A DNA stretch of 64,000 nucleotides from Paraburkholderia tuberum STM678. GTDB lineage: Bacteria; Pseudomonadota; Gammaproteobacteria; Burkholderiales; Burkholderiaceae. Position 1 is the stretch's first letter. Each line of letters begins with the position of its first letter. The notes below the pieces were generated by a model. The model was not told the DNA's origin. It saw nothing but the letters and a program-made list of their open reading frames with translations, and did not search any database. A program made the position numbers and the translations under genes. Shown one piece after another: positions 1 to 8,089 of this stretch. Where the stretch lies: the NCBI RefSeq assembly GCF_902833905.1, contig NZ_CADFGP010000040.1, positions 1 to 64,000 on the forward strand, written 5' to 3'.

Positions 1-1508
1 TTAATCTTACTGTGTCACAAAATAAGTGGGGAATCTATCTGCCGCTCGGGAAGAGAGCCATCGTTGCATGAGCCGCATTCCAAGCAGGATACGCAACGTA
101 GTAAGGGAATCAGGAACGTGGCGTTGAGCGCGCTGGACTACCCCGGGGGATGTAATCCGGGGGAAGGGCAGACAGCGCGCGTTCAAGGAAGTTTTTTTTA
201 TCGCGTCCATCTGATTGCATTCTGAGTCGCTGAGCCATCAGAAACCCATACGCAGCGATACTCAGTGTGGCGTGGTGGTGAAAGCCACGCCAGCCTCGCC
301 CTTCGTAATGACCGAGCCCGAACTCCTGTTTCAGGTCCTGATAGTCGCGCTCGATGCGCCAGCGCATTTTGGTCACGAACACAAGCTGCTCAAGTGTTGC
401 CTCCCCGGGGGCGGTAGTGAGAAAGTATTTGAGCGGCTCCGTATCGCCATCAGGCCATTCAACAAGCAGCCATTCTTCGTCGCGAACGGTGCTTCGCCAA
501 TAGTCGCGATGTGCTGGACGAACCCGTACAGCGGCAAAGCGAGACGAAAGTGCTGCGTTGCTGCCTTCGCGCCAGGTTACGGCTTGCCAGGCGTTCACGG
601 GTAATTGCATGGCCAGTTCCTTCACGGCGATCGGTTCATGGCCAGGCGCACGGCGCAACAGCGCCGGTGGCCTGCCGCGCCCGCTCCAGGGTTTAGGAGG
701 CAGCGGCGCCGTACCGGGTGCCCACACCGAGGTGCCCGGCCGGATCCCTACTGAATACAGCAAACCCAGTTCAGTTATCCCGTCCCGGAAAGCAGTTTCG
801 TCGCCGTATCCGGCATCGGCCAGCACGATGCCCGGTGCAATGCCGGATGCCATAGCCTCGCGAAGCTGGGCCAGCGCAATCTGCGGCTTGGTCTCGAAAG
901 CCAGATCGTCGGGAATGCCAGCGCGACGGGCACGTTCCCGGTCGTCAATCCATTCTTTGGGGACATACAGTTGCCAGGCAATCGGCAAACTGCCGCGTTG
1001 TGTCGCGATCGACAGGCTCACGGCGACCTGACAGTTGTCCTGTTTGCCGAGCTGCCCGCAGTACTGACGTGCCACACCAACCGAATGACGTCCCTTCTTT
1101 GGAATACCGGTGTCGTCGATAATCCAGTAGTAGCCGGTCTCTTCCGCAGCGTGCGCGTCTAACGCGGGCATCACCCATTCGCGTACCCGCTGCAATACCG
1201 CACAGTCAGACCAGTCTGCCTTGGCCACAAAGTGGTGGAGCGACTGGTGCGTCGCGCTCGCGTGAAGTGGATCAATGTGCGCGGCCATCGGCTCGACGCT
1301 CTTGCGCGACAGCGGCAACACCAAGCCCGAACAGTAACCCTTGAGGCCGGCATGGCGATCGGCGTGCCCTAACGCCTGCCCCAGATGATTCAGATACGCG
1401 TCAAATTCGTCGACATCTCCACTCATCGTGATCGCCCGAAGTCTGTATTATTTAATACTACCAGGTATCACCTTGCTGCAAATGAATTTTGTGACACAGT
1501 AAGATTAA
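1..1508 (-). mobile_element. IS701-like insertion sequence
   Basis: Perfect 23-bp terminal inverted repeats are visible at 1-23 and 1486-1508 (TTAATCTTACTGTGTCACAA followed by AAT), enclosing one leftward transposase gene. The outermost four bases are TTAA on both sides. They could be part of the repeat or a 4-bp target duplication; only the right flank is in the window, so this cannot be settled here. The element abuts the stop codon of the IS30-family transposase gene at 1505, which suggests insertion into the tail of that older element. The left flank is outside the window. Confidence 0.88.
110..1426 (-). CDS. IS701-family transposase, C-terminus probably frameshifted
   Basis: 438-residue DDE transposase. 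The acidic core is visible as DDTGIPKKG near residue 104, LADAGYGDE near residue 203, and RWRIERDYQDLKQEFGLGHY further on, followed by GWRGFHHHATL, all typical of IS701/DDE_5 enzymes. The frame closes at 110 after PRGSPARSTPRS. In the next frame the DNA continues RAQRHVPDSLTTLRILLGMRL and runs to a stop at position 7 inside the terminal repeat. That continuation reads like the usual family tail. Two missing bases in the GCGCGC run near 135-142 would explain the break. The catalytic core is complete, so activity is possible but uncertain. The start at 1426 is an ATG just inside the right end. Confidence 0.85.
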   Translation of the reverse strand: MSGDVDEFDAYLNHLGQALGHADRHAGLKGYCSGLVLPLSRKSVEPMAAHIDPLHASATHQSLHHFVAKADWSDCAVLQRVREWVMPALDAHAAEETGYYWIIDDTGIPKKGRHSVGVARQYCGQLGKQDNCQVAVSLSIATQRGSLPIAWQLYVPKEWIDDRERARRAGIPDDLAFETKPQIALAQLREAMASGIAPGIVLADAGYGDETAFRDGITELGLLYSVGIRPGTSVWAPGTAPLPPKPWSGRGRPPALLRRAPGHEPIAVKELAMQLPVNAWQAVTWREGSNAALSSRFAAVRVRPAHRDYWRSTVRDEEWLLVEWPDGDTEPLKYFLTTAPGEATLEQLVFVTKMRWRIERDYQDLKQEFGLGHYEGRGWRGFHHHATLSIAAYGFLMAQRLRMQSDGRDKKNFLERALSALPPDYIPRGSPARSTPRS

Positions 1509-2533
1509 TGAACGGAAGCTGAAGTTATCGAAGCGGTTGCGAGCATACGTTCGAACACCTCGAATGGCGAATGAAATACATGCGTAGCACGCGGTCGGCT
1601 GTTGAGGCTGTCGGCGATGGCATCGAGGTCGTCCTGGCTGTAGATCGAGAGGTCGGTTCCTTTTGGCAAGTACTGACGCAGCAGCCCGTTGGTGTTCTCA
1701 CAGGTGCCGCGTTGCCAGGGGCTGTGCGGATCGCAGAAGTACACGCGCACGCCGGTGGCGGCGCTGAGTTCCTGATGGCGGGTCATTTCCTTGCCCTGGT
1801 CGTAAGTGAAGCTCTGGCGCAGAGGGGCAGCGATCGAATTCAGCTTGGCAGTGAAGCCCGCCAGTGCCGAGGCGGCGGTGGCGTCTTCCATCTTCGCCAA
1901 CAGCACCAGGCGACTGGTGCGCTCAACCAGCACGCCGACGGAAGACTGGTTGCCAGCGCCCTTGATGAGGTCGCCTTCCCAATGGCCTGGCATCACCCGG
2001 TCGTCGACCTCAGGCGGGCGCACATGGATGCTCACCATGTCGGGGATCTGGCCGCGCCGGTCAGTGCCCCGCTTGCGTGACATACGCGTGCTGTGGCCGT
2101 GGCGCAGACAGGCGATAAGCTGGCGGCGCAGCTCACCGCGTGGCTGGGCATAGATGGCTGTGTAGATGGTCTCGTGGGAGACGTGCTGGGTCGGATCGTT
2201 GGGCCACATGCGCTTGAGGGTACCTGAGATCTGCTGGGGCGACCACTTCCATTCCAGCAGGGTGAGTACCACGCGCCACGACACGCTTTGAGGGCGCAGC
2301 TTGGGACACGGGCGCGCAGCCTCACGTCGGCTCCTGCTGAGCGCCTGCGCCGGTGCAGACGCATAGCCCACGGCAGAACACGCGTTTCTGGTCAGCTCGC
2401 GGCTCACGGTTGATGCTGCGCGGCCGAGTGTTCGGGCCATGGCCCGAACACTCGAACCCTGCTGCTTCATGCTTGCAATCGTCATGCGTTCTTCAGGCTG
2501 CAGTTGTTGGTAACTTCTTTTTTGCATTGGCAC
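1505..2533 (-). CDS. IS30-family transposase
   Basis: 342 residues, the normal length for the family. The N-terminal helix-turn-helix region (LQPEERMTIASMKQQGSSVR, then ARTLGRAASTVSRELTRN) binds the inverted repeats. The DDE catalytic triad is visible in GHWEGDLIKG, TYDQGKEM and PHSPWQRGTCENTNGLLRQY. No internal stop or frameshift is seen. The TAA stop uses TTA at 1505-1507, which is also the edge of the neighbouring IS701-like element, so the last codon or the stop may have been altered by that insertion. The protein otherwise looks functional. Confidence 0.92.
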   Translation of the reverse strand: MPMQKRSYQQLQPEERMTIASMKQQGSSVRAMARTLGRAASTVSRELTRNACSAVGYASAPAQALSRSRREAARPCPKLRPQSVSWRVVLTLLEWKWSPQQISGTLKRMWPNDPTQHVSHETIYTAIYAQPRGELRRQLIACLRHGHSTRMSRKRGTDRRGQIPDMVSIHVRPPEVDDRVMPGHWEGDLIKGAGNQSSVGVLVERTSRLVLLAKMEDATAASALAGFTAKLNSIAAPLRQSFTYDQGKEMTRHQELSAATGVRVYFCDPHSPWQRGTCENTNGLLRQYLPKGTDLSIYSQDDLDAIADSLNSRPRATHVFHSPFEVFERMLATASITSASVH

Positions 2534-2569
2534 ACCTTACACGAGCAAGGTGTTGCACTTCAAATTTGA
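1505..2569 (-). mobile_element. IS30-family insertion sequence, left end missing
   Basis: A full IS30-type transposase gene is followed upstream by a putative outer end near 2548-2569 (GGTGTTGCACTTCAAATTTG, read on the plus strand). The matching inverted repeat beyond the stop codon is not present, because the IS701-like element begins exactly at the stop. The rest of the IS30 left end should therefore lie left of position 1 if the IS701-like element jumped into it. Confidence 0.7.
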
Positions 2570-2572
2570 TCG

Positions 2573-2878
2573 CGCCAAGCTTAAGCTTATCGGTTCCATG
2601 TGGATTACCGACGAGAGGCCCGCGAACTTTGTACCCAAGTGGCCGCACAACCTTTTCTATGACGCTGCTTCACCCAGGTCAGTTCTCTTCACGAACTCAG
2701 GGAGTCCCGAAAAGATTGAGGAAGTCAGTTCCTACTTGAACAACCGGTTCAATCAAGCCTTCAGATCCAACTTTCAAGGCGAAAAAGGTCTTCACGCGAT
2801 GGAAGCCGACGTCAACTCGTGCGTGACTACGAGACCGTCCAATTTATGGATGGGATAAAACAGCCACCGTTGCGATGA
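2573..2878 (+). pseudogene. unidentified gene remnant cut by IS30 end
   Basis: A reading frame runs straight out of the IS30 end with no start of its own. It gives GSMWITDERPANFVPKWPHN, then NLFYDAASPRSVLFTNSG and EEVSSYLNNRFNQAFRSNFQ. Around 2817 the frame breaks. The neighbouring frame carries on with VRDYETVQFMDGIKQPPLR and stops at 2876-2878, so one base appears to have been gained or lost. The amino-acid pattern looks like genuine protein, but I do not recognise the family. It is probably the C-terminal part of a gene truncated by the IS30 insertion. An in-frame ATG at 2598 could be an internal methionine or a start. Confidence 0.45.
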
Positions 2879-2904
2879 ATTCAATATTATCGTCCGGACT
2901 GCGA

Positions 2905-3392
2905 CATAACGGGCAACTTCAGCGACAACGTTTCCGCGTCGCCATCGACTTCACGCGACACCGTCGTCGCCTTGCCGTCAGCCACCACAACCTTCGACGC
3001 GAAGATCGCCTGCGGCAGATTCGCCAGCGCAGCCGGCATCTGGCCCGTCTGGTTCGAATCGTCGTCGATGGCCTGCTTGCCGAGGTTCACCACTTGCGGT
3101 CGCTCCTCGTCGACCAGCGCCTTCAGCAGCTTCGCGACTGCAGGCCTTCATTCGATTCGATCAGAATCGCGCGGTACGCGCCCGATCGCCAGCGCCGTGC
3201 GCAGCGTTTCCTGACATTGGGCGACCCGCCCGCCGACACGGCGGCCACTTCCGTCGCCACGCCGGCTTCCTTCAGATGTACCGCCTCTTCAACGGCGATT
3301 TCGTCGAACGGGTTCATCGACACCTTCACACTCGCAATGTCGACACCCGTGTTGTCCGACTTCACGCGGACCTTCACGTTGTAGTCAACCAC
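2905..3392 (-). pseudogene. etfB fragment (electron transfer flavoprotein beta)
   Basis: Two adjacent frames on the minus strand match the complete EtfB encoded at 31327-32076. The upstream one reads VVDYNVKVRVKSDNTGVDIA and VSMNPFDEIAVEEAV. After a frameshift near 3125-3200 the downstream one reads LGKQAIDDDSNQTGQM and KVVVADGKAT. The extreme N-terminus and the last part after LSLKLPV are missing. It cannot make a working ETF subunit. A piece of an etfB C-terminus also lies at 27012-27081, and both may derive from one lost second copy. Confidence 0.88.
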
Positions 3393-3533
3393 CCGTTGAC
3401 TGCCCCAGGTATTTTCAACGCGCTCTTCCGATGACGGGCACCGCGCTGCAGCCATCGATCTTCATTGCGATACCACTTATGTAGAAAAATCGCACCGCTA
3501 GGGTCTTCGTGCAGTCTCTATCTGATCCGCAGG

Positions 3534-3561
3534 TTGCAATCGACAAAAGGTGAGCTAGAAT
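3534..3561 (+). promoter_or_regulatory. putative sigma-70 promoter for the Sel1-repeat gene
   Basis: TTGCAA at 3534-3539 and TAGAAT at 3556-3561 are separated by 16 bp, about 40 bases upstream of the ATG at 3600. Identified by eye only. Confidence 0.4.
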
Positions 3562-3599
3562 CAGGTGCATTCTTCACCAACGGATTGCTCACCGTGCAA

Positions 3600-4214
3600 A
3601 TGGAAAGCTGGGTTGGGACGATCGAGCGTGAATGGCATCAGTTGCGCCGCGCCGACCCTACACTGGATGTCGAAAAGTTCTCCCGTCACGTCATTGCGGC
3701 AAACAAGACTGGATTCCTGTCACCGGAGTCGCTCGCTGCCATCGCAAATGCGCTGCTCACCAGCACGTTAAACCGCGCACCCGATCTGGGACGCTGGTTA
3801 CTCGAGCGCCTTGGCGCGAACCGTCATCCAGCCTGGCGACTGGCAATGGCCATTTCTCTGGTCACCCCGACTGGAGCGGAGCCGGACCTGGGAAGAGGTA
3901 ACGCGATTCTCGAGGATGTGATGAAGGATGAAACCGCCGAAGGTCGTCTGCGCGGCATGGCCGCCGCCGCGCTGGCCGATAGCGCGCGCCTCGGAAGAGG
4001 CATGCAGGTGGACGTGAGCCGCGCGCGCTCGCTTTACGAGCAGGCCATTGAACTGGGGCATAAAGCCTCGGCACACAATCTCGGTCTTTTCTGGGAAGGC
4101 GTGTGGGGCGCAGAAGACAGGAGCGTTGCCCCGGACCGCACAAAGGCCATGCAGAGCTATCGACGCGGTGGAGACGACAAACGTTGCCAACGTCGCCTGG
4201 AAGCGCTGCGTTGA
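3600..4214 (+). CDS. Sel1-repeat/TPR-like protein, function unknown
   Basis: About 204 residues from the ATG at 3600; a GTG two codons upstream is an alternative, and longer starts have no support. The C-terminal half carries a Sel1-like repeat: DVSRARSLYEQAIELGHKAS followed by AHNLGLFWEGVWG, then the start of another (DRTKAMQSYRRGG). Such repeats form helical pairs that mediate protein contacts. No signal peptide is seen, so it is probably cytoplasmic. The N-terminal half is helical and unassigned. It stands alone between the etfB remnant and a convergent small gene, so context gives no function. Confidence 0.75.
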   Translation: MESWVGTIEREWHQLRRADPTLDVEKFSRHVIAANKTGFLSPESLAAIANALLTSTLNRAPDLGRWLLERLGANRHPAWRLAMAISLVTPTGAEPDLGRGNAILEDVMKDETAEGRLRGMAAAALADSARLGRGMQVDVSRARSLYEQAIELGHKASAHNLGLFWEGVWGAEDRSVAPDRTKAMQSYRRGGDDKRCQRRLEALR

Positions 4215-4278
4215 GGCAGTACCGCCTGCGAGTCGGGCGGGTGGAAAATCCTGACAGGCACCCGACGGTTTTCTCTCA

Positions 4279-4473
4279 TCAATTGATAAAAGCAAGGTTA
4301 CGGAGAAGAGACTCCCCGTCCTCCGTGATGCGAGGGCATACTGCCCCGCCCGCAAGTCGCTCCAGTGCGACAAGCTGGCGTTCAAGCAATGTTCCAAGTT
4401 CTTCCCGATCGGCAATGTGATCGGCGGAGTCCTTGACCAGCATCAATGTTGCAAATTCGTGGGCGCTCAGCAC
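4279..4473 (-). CDS. small hypothetical protein (64 aa)
   Basis: The frame could start at a TTG at 4491, but a GTG at 4473 is preceded by AGGAG at a good distance, so the shorter start is preferred. The product begins MLSAHEFATLMLVKDSADHI and contains LLERQLVALERLAGG, a short amphipathic helical protein with no membrane segment. I do not recognise a named domain. It is convergent with the Sel1-repeat gene, with about 65 bp between their stops. Confidence 0.6.
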   Translation of the reverse strand: MLSAHEFATLMLVKDSADHIADREELGTLLERQLVALERLAGGAVCPRITEDGESLLRNLAFIN

Positions 4474-4730
4474 GGGATGCTCCTGATGCAAAGGGAGAAA
4501 CGATCGTCGTCAGGTGTTGCGGTGACGGGCGTTCGGTGACCGACACAACGGTGGGCTTACTACCGAGGGCGAAAAAGCTTAACGTCGAAATGTGACAGCA
4601 TGAGGACGGTCTTTTGGGCGCTGGAGGCCGGTGGCGGAGGACGCATATGTAGCAACTGACGCATTAGATGACAACGTCGCCTCTATAATCAAGATATTCA
4701 GAGTATCAACATCGCATGGAGCCCTACGTT

Positions 4731-6113
4731 ATGAGTCAAGCCCGCGGGCGATATGCGGGATCCCGGGACAGCGGCCAACGCCAACCTCGCCACGAAAAAA
4801 AATCCCCGCCCAGCCGGCAGGGACAACCGTATGTGAAGGCGCCTCCTCGAGACCCCGCCCAGACTGCCTCAATTTTCAAAACAAGATCGTTTCAGTTTCT
4901 GGTCGATGCGGTGGGCGCGGAGAATATCGCGATAGCACTTGAATCGAACATGACGCGCGTGGCCGAACTGATGAAGGGCGAGCGGTTCACGCCCGAGACC
5001 GCCTTTCACATGGAAACCACGCTTGGATTGCCGCACGGCTTTTTTGACCAGCCCAATCCCGTACTCGCGGCAGAGACAATCACTCGTCTGAAGTCACCGC
5101 TCGACTTCATTCAAACGGACGACGAATCAAACGTGCCTGAAGCAACCACGCGGGCTTCTGCCCTGAACGTCGATCAGCAATCATTTCTTAAAGATAGTTT
5201 ATCCGAGGAAGCGCAAATGCCAAAGAAAGCAACTGGCGTGTCACCCAGAGCCGTCAAGAATAGTCGAAGCGAAATGGCCGGAGAGACTAAACCTCACGCG
5301 CCGCTCAAAGCTTCGCCTTCGAAATACAAGACGTCTCCTAAGACACCCCAACAGCAACCGCTGGCTTTGAGCGACAGCGCTGAGGTGGAGAACATCCGAC
5401 GCGCTAACCTCCACGTTCTCACGAGTCGCAACGGATCGAAAGTAAGACTTGGCGTGGTCATGGAGATGAGTGCATTCAACATAGCCGATCGACTACATGG
5501 CAAGAAGCGCATGGACAGTGTCGAAGCAAACCGGTTCACGGAGCAGTTGGGATTGCCAGTTGGCTGGTTGGACACGCCGCGCTCCGAGGCCGAGATCCCA
5601 GAGTCGGTGTCGCGTATGCTTACGCCTGCTTCGCGCGGTCGCGTATCGGTTCAACAACACGAGCCGCTTGCGGCCGCTGCAAATGATGGCGTACCAGGAA
5701 AGCTCGCCAATGCGAAGGCGCGCACGGGGCGCGCGCGGGCGGGCGCCCTGGGCGATCTGGAAAGGCCCTCACCTGTTTCGGCGGATGTTGCAGCAGAGAA
5801 TGAGACGATCGTCGTCAGCCCGCAAGATCATGCAAGTGATTTCCCCGACGATCTTGCCAGTCACTCACTTGAAGAAAGTAATGGGGAAGCCGCGGCAACC
5901 ACACCGGCAACCCTTGAGTCGCTCCCCGCCTCCGCCATACCGCAGCCAAACCCGGTACTGGTCCCCTTCGCTTGCATGACCAGCCTGGACAATCTTCATG
6001 GTATTGAACCGATAGCGGAAGCATTGATCAAGACGCTTGCAAGTAAAGCACGCACGGGGCAATTGGACGAATTGAAAGCGCTCGAGCTTTTGCAGCAAGC
6101 TGTCCTGTTGTGA
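4731..6113 (+). CDS. protein with two HTH-like modules, function unknown
   Basis: 460 residues from the ATG at 4731, which has GGAG nine bases upstream; an ATG at 4716 is in frame. A TATAAT at 4684-4689 may be its -10 element. Two related modules are visible. One near residues 55-110 reads FQFLVDAVGAENIAIALESN, ELMKGERFTPETAFHMETTL and GLPHGFFDQPNP. The other near residues 225-285 contains VMEMSAFNIADRLHGKKRMD, then RFTEQLGLPVGWLDTPRSE. Both resemble XRE-type helix-turn-helix domains (short helices, then a conserved LGLPxGxxDxP turn). They are joined by Lys/Ser/Pro-rich linkers, and there is a helical tail. DNA binding is likely but unproven; it could equally be a nucleoid or partition accessory protein. 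Confidence 0.7.
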   Translation: MSQARGRYAGSRDSGQRQPRHEKKSPPSRQGQPYVKAPPRDPAQTASIFKTRSFQFLVDAVGAENIAIALESNMTRVAELMKGERFTPETAFHMETTLGLPHGFFDQPNPVLAAETITRLKSPLDFIQTDDESNVPEATTRASALNVDQQSFLKDSLSEEAQMPKKATGVSPRAVKNSRSEMAGETKPHAPLKASPSKYKTSPKTPQQQPLALSDSAEVENIRRANLHVLTSRNGSKVRLGVVMEMSAFNIADRLHGKKRMDSVEANRFTEQLGLPVGWLDTPRSEAEIPESVSRMLTPASRGRVSVQQHEPLAAAANDGVPGKLANAKARTGRARAGALGDLERPSPVSADVAAENETIVVSPQDHASDFPDDLASHSLEESNGEAAATTPATLESLPASAIPQPNPVLVPFACMTSLDNLHGIEPIAEALIKTLASKARTGQLDELKALELLQQAVLL

Positions 6114-6151
6114 GTAAGTGGTAGCGTGGCAGGCCCCCTCGTGCCATGATG

Positions 6152-6187
6152 CATCAAGCGCATCAAGCGCATCAAGCGCATCGAGGT
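6152..6187 (+). repeat. tandem 9-bp repeat (CATCAAGCG)
   Basis: Three exact copies of CATCAAGCG at 6152-6178 are followed by a degenerate fourth (CATCGAGGT). They lie between the stop at 6113 and the left end of the IS6 element at 6213. No gene crosses them. Confidence 0.85.
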
Positions 6188-6212
6188 GGCGGGGCCCGGT
6201 GCGCGAAAGTTC

Positions 6213-7050
6213 GGGTTCTGTCGCGCTAACGATTACAGCCTGAGCAAAGCGTGATAGCGGTAGTACTGCTCACGCTACCAACGAGTAGAATTGTTCAGCT
6301 GCAGTCGGGGCGACGTCATCGTCACACATCTGCCCCTTGCGGATCATGTGTGCGATTTCTATGCCAGACAGGATGATGCGCGCACAGCGGAAATCCTTGA
6401 ACCCCAGCATCGGTTTGATGATGCGTTTGATGGCACGGTGATCCTGCTCGACGACGTTGTTCAGGTATTTGTTTTGACGGACCTTGATCGGTGTTAAACG
6501 CTCGGCATTGAGCGCTTCAAGCGCAGCCAGATTCGCGCCGCTCCTGTCCACGGTGATTGTCTCGGGCTCGCCGTTCTGTTCAATCGCCTTCTCGAAGTAG
6601 CGGCGCGCCGCGGCCTTGTCCCGATGGGCGCGCAGCAGGAAATCCACCGTATTACCTGTCTTGTCGACGGCACGGTACAAGTATTTCCATTGGCCTTTGA
6701 CCTTGACGTAGGTCTCATCGACGCGCCAGCTCTTGCCCACAGGCCGTTTGCGTTTGCGGAATGCTTCTTCAAGCACCGGCAGCAGCTTGATAACCCACCG
6801 GTGTACGCTCGAATGATCCACCTCGATACCCCGCTCGGCCATCATTTCCTCGAGGTTACGTAGGCTCAGTGAGTACGCCACGTACCACCGCACGCACAGC
6901 AGGATCACGTCCAACGGGTAGTGCAGCCGCTTCAGTACCTTGCCAATGCCAGCGGGCGGCGTCTTGCGCGGCGTTTTCGTCTTTGCCATGATGCTTATCA
7001 TGCGTTGCGGTCGACGGATTTTACTTGACCGCGTTAATGCGACAAAACCC
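6213..7050 (-). mobile_element. IS6-family insertion sequence
   Basis: The ends are imperfect inverted repeats, GGGTTCTGTCGCGCTAACG at 6213-6231 and, read from the other side, GGGTTTTGTCGCATTAACG at 7032-7050. The 838-bp size fits the family. No 8-bp target duplication is seen (flanks GAAAGTTC and ACCCGACT), which suggests later recombination or adjacent deletion. Three decayed relatives occur at 13765, 20834 and 58333. Confidence 0.85.
6270..6989 (-). CDS. IS6-family (IS26/IS240-like) transposase
   Basis: 239 residues from the ATG at 6989 (MAKTKTPRKTPP); upstream in-frame codons reach into the terminal repeat and are unlikely to be used. The DDE core is intact: WRVDETYVKVKGQW, TVDRSGANLAAL and NNVVEQDHRAIKR. 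The N-terminal LKRLHYPLDVILLCVRWYVA and SVHRWVIKLLPVL form the zinc-ribbon-less HTH region of the family. IS6 enzymes move by replicative cointegrate formation, which can leave scattered copies like those in this window. Confidence 0.93.
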   Translation of the reverse strand: MAKTKTPRKTPPAGIGKVLKRLHYPLDVILLCVRWYVAYSLSLRNLEEMMAERGIEVDHSSVHRWVIKLLPVLEEAFRKRKRPVGKSWRVDETYVKVKGQWKYLYRAVDKTGNTVDFLLRAHRDKAAARRYFEKAIEQNGEPETITVDRSGANLAALEALNAERLTPIKVRQNKYLNNVVEQDHRAIKRIIKPMLGFKDFRCARIILSGIEIAHMIRKGQMCDDDVAPTAAEQFYSLVA

Positions 7051-7217
7051 ACCCGACTGGAAGTAACCTTTGCGCGCTTGATGGTCATGTCCAGCCGTGC
7101 AGCGAAGGCTCGCCTGGAACAATGGCGCCGCTAGCTGCGAAGTCGCATCACCGTTCCGTTGCCGTTATTCACGGACGCTATCCGTCTCCCGCGACCACAG
7201 AGGCACGCCAGCGTCAC

Positions 7218-7553
7218 TCACTCGTTGAAGAGGTCGCGGCACGGGCCGCCATATCGAACGTCGAGCGATGACTCGTCCATGAAAACGAGTCGCTTTACAA
7301 CTCCACAATCCTGGACTTTTTGAACGGCGTCCCGTTTCACGAAGACGCCTGGACGTTCGTCGGGTAGAACCAGCTGCATCAACGGTCCGTATGTTTGCAT
7401 GGCGTTGAAAAAGCTGGGTTCCGCAGAGGGCTCCGTCACCCCCAGCCAGTAAACCAGGGCTGCGCCAGGATTTCGGGCGTCGCGTGCAAGAAAGCGCAAC
7501 GTCTTGCGGGTACCCTGGTAGGACGAGGGTTCGATATGCGGCACATCGCACAT
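7218..7553 (-). CDS. hypothetical protein (111 aa)
   Basis: Begins MCDVPHIEPSSYQGTRKTLR with GGAG eight bases before the ATG. The middle reads FNAMQTYGPLMQLVLPDERP and the end LVFMDESSLDVRYGGPC, which look like ordinary globular sequence with no membrane segment. No family is recognised. It could be a stand-alone small gene or the truncated remainder of a longer one whose continuation was lost at the nearby IS6 end. Confidence 0.5.
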   Translation of the reverse strand: MCDVPHIEPSSYQGTRKTLRFLARDARNPGAALVYWLGVTEPSAEPSFFNAMQTYGPLMQLVLPDERPGVFVKRDAVQKVQDCGVVKRLVFMDESSLDVRYGGPCRDLFNE

Positions 7554-7635
7554 GCCGGTCTCCGGTTGGTTGTCCGTCTGTTTTGCGAAATGGGCCGCAT
7601 TACGGGCCCATTCATCGCGACGAGTGTCGGGCTTG

Positions 7636-7839
7636 TTACAGCGGCTTGATGTTGGCAGCCTGCTTGCCCTTCGGTCCCTGCTTCACTTCGAAGCTTACCT
7701 TCTGATTCTCCTGCAATGATTTGAAGCCGCTGCCCTGAACCTCAGAGAAATGGGCGAACAGGTCTTCTCCGCCGTCGTCCGGCGTGATAAAGCCGAAGCC
7801 CTTGGCGTCGTTAAACCATTTTACTGCCCCGGTTGCCAT
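7636..7839 (-). CDS. cspA: cold-shock protein, CspA family
   Basis: 67 residues from the ATG at 7839 (MATGAVKWFNDAKGFGFITP); an ATG six bases upstream is in frame, but GTGGA is better placed for 7839. RNP1 (KGFGFI) and RNP2 (DLFAHFS) are intact. The protein is a single OB-fold RNA/ssDNA chaperone of the standard length that melts mRNA structure and acts in the cytoplasm. Burkholderiales usually carry several paralogs, so cold induction is not certain. Confidence 0.96.
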   Translation of the reverse strand: MATGAVKWFNDAKGFGFITPDDGGEDLFAHFSEVQGSGFKSLQENQKVSFEVKQGPKGKQAANIKPL

Positions 7840-8089
7840 ATTCATTCCACGAAAGTTTAATGCCGCATTTTCGTTTGCTGGATTTCACAGCGCAGCGAAT
7901 CAGGAGGAAGAGGCTTACCACGCTGACACCGTTTCTGCGCGTCACATCGGTCGTTAATGTGACGCGACTGGTCCTGTATTGAGCCATCAATGTGCGTGCC
8001 GCAAAGCGGCTTGAATCTCGTCGTCACCTTGTCAAAAACGCAGGCCGGGACCTCTAGCGACCTGCGCGGACCACGCGTCCAAAGAGGCC

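Noticed and set aside
7..210. Separate small gene at the left edge
   Set aside because: It reads as the out-of-frame tail of the IS701 transposase running into the terminal repeat, not an independent gene.
6152..6187. CRISPR-like array
   Set aside because: The repeats are 9 bp, directly abutting and without spacers, so this is a simple tandem repeat.
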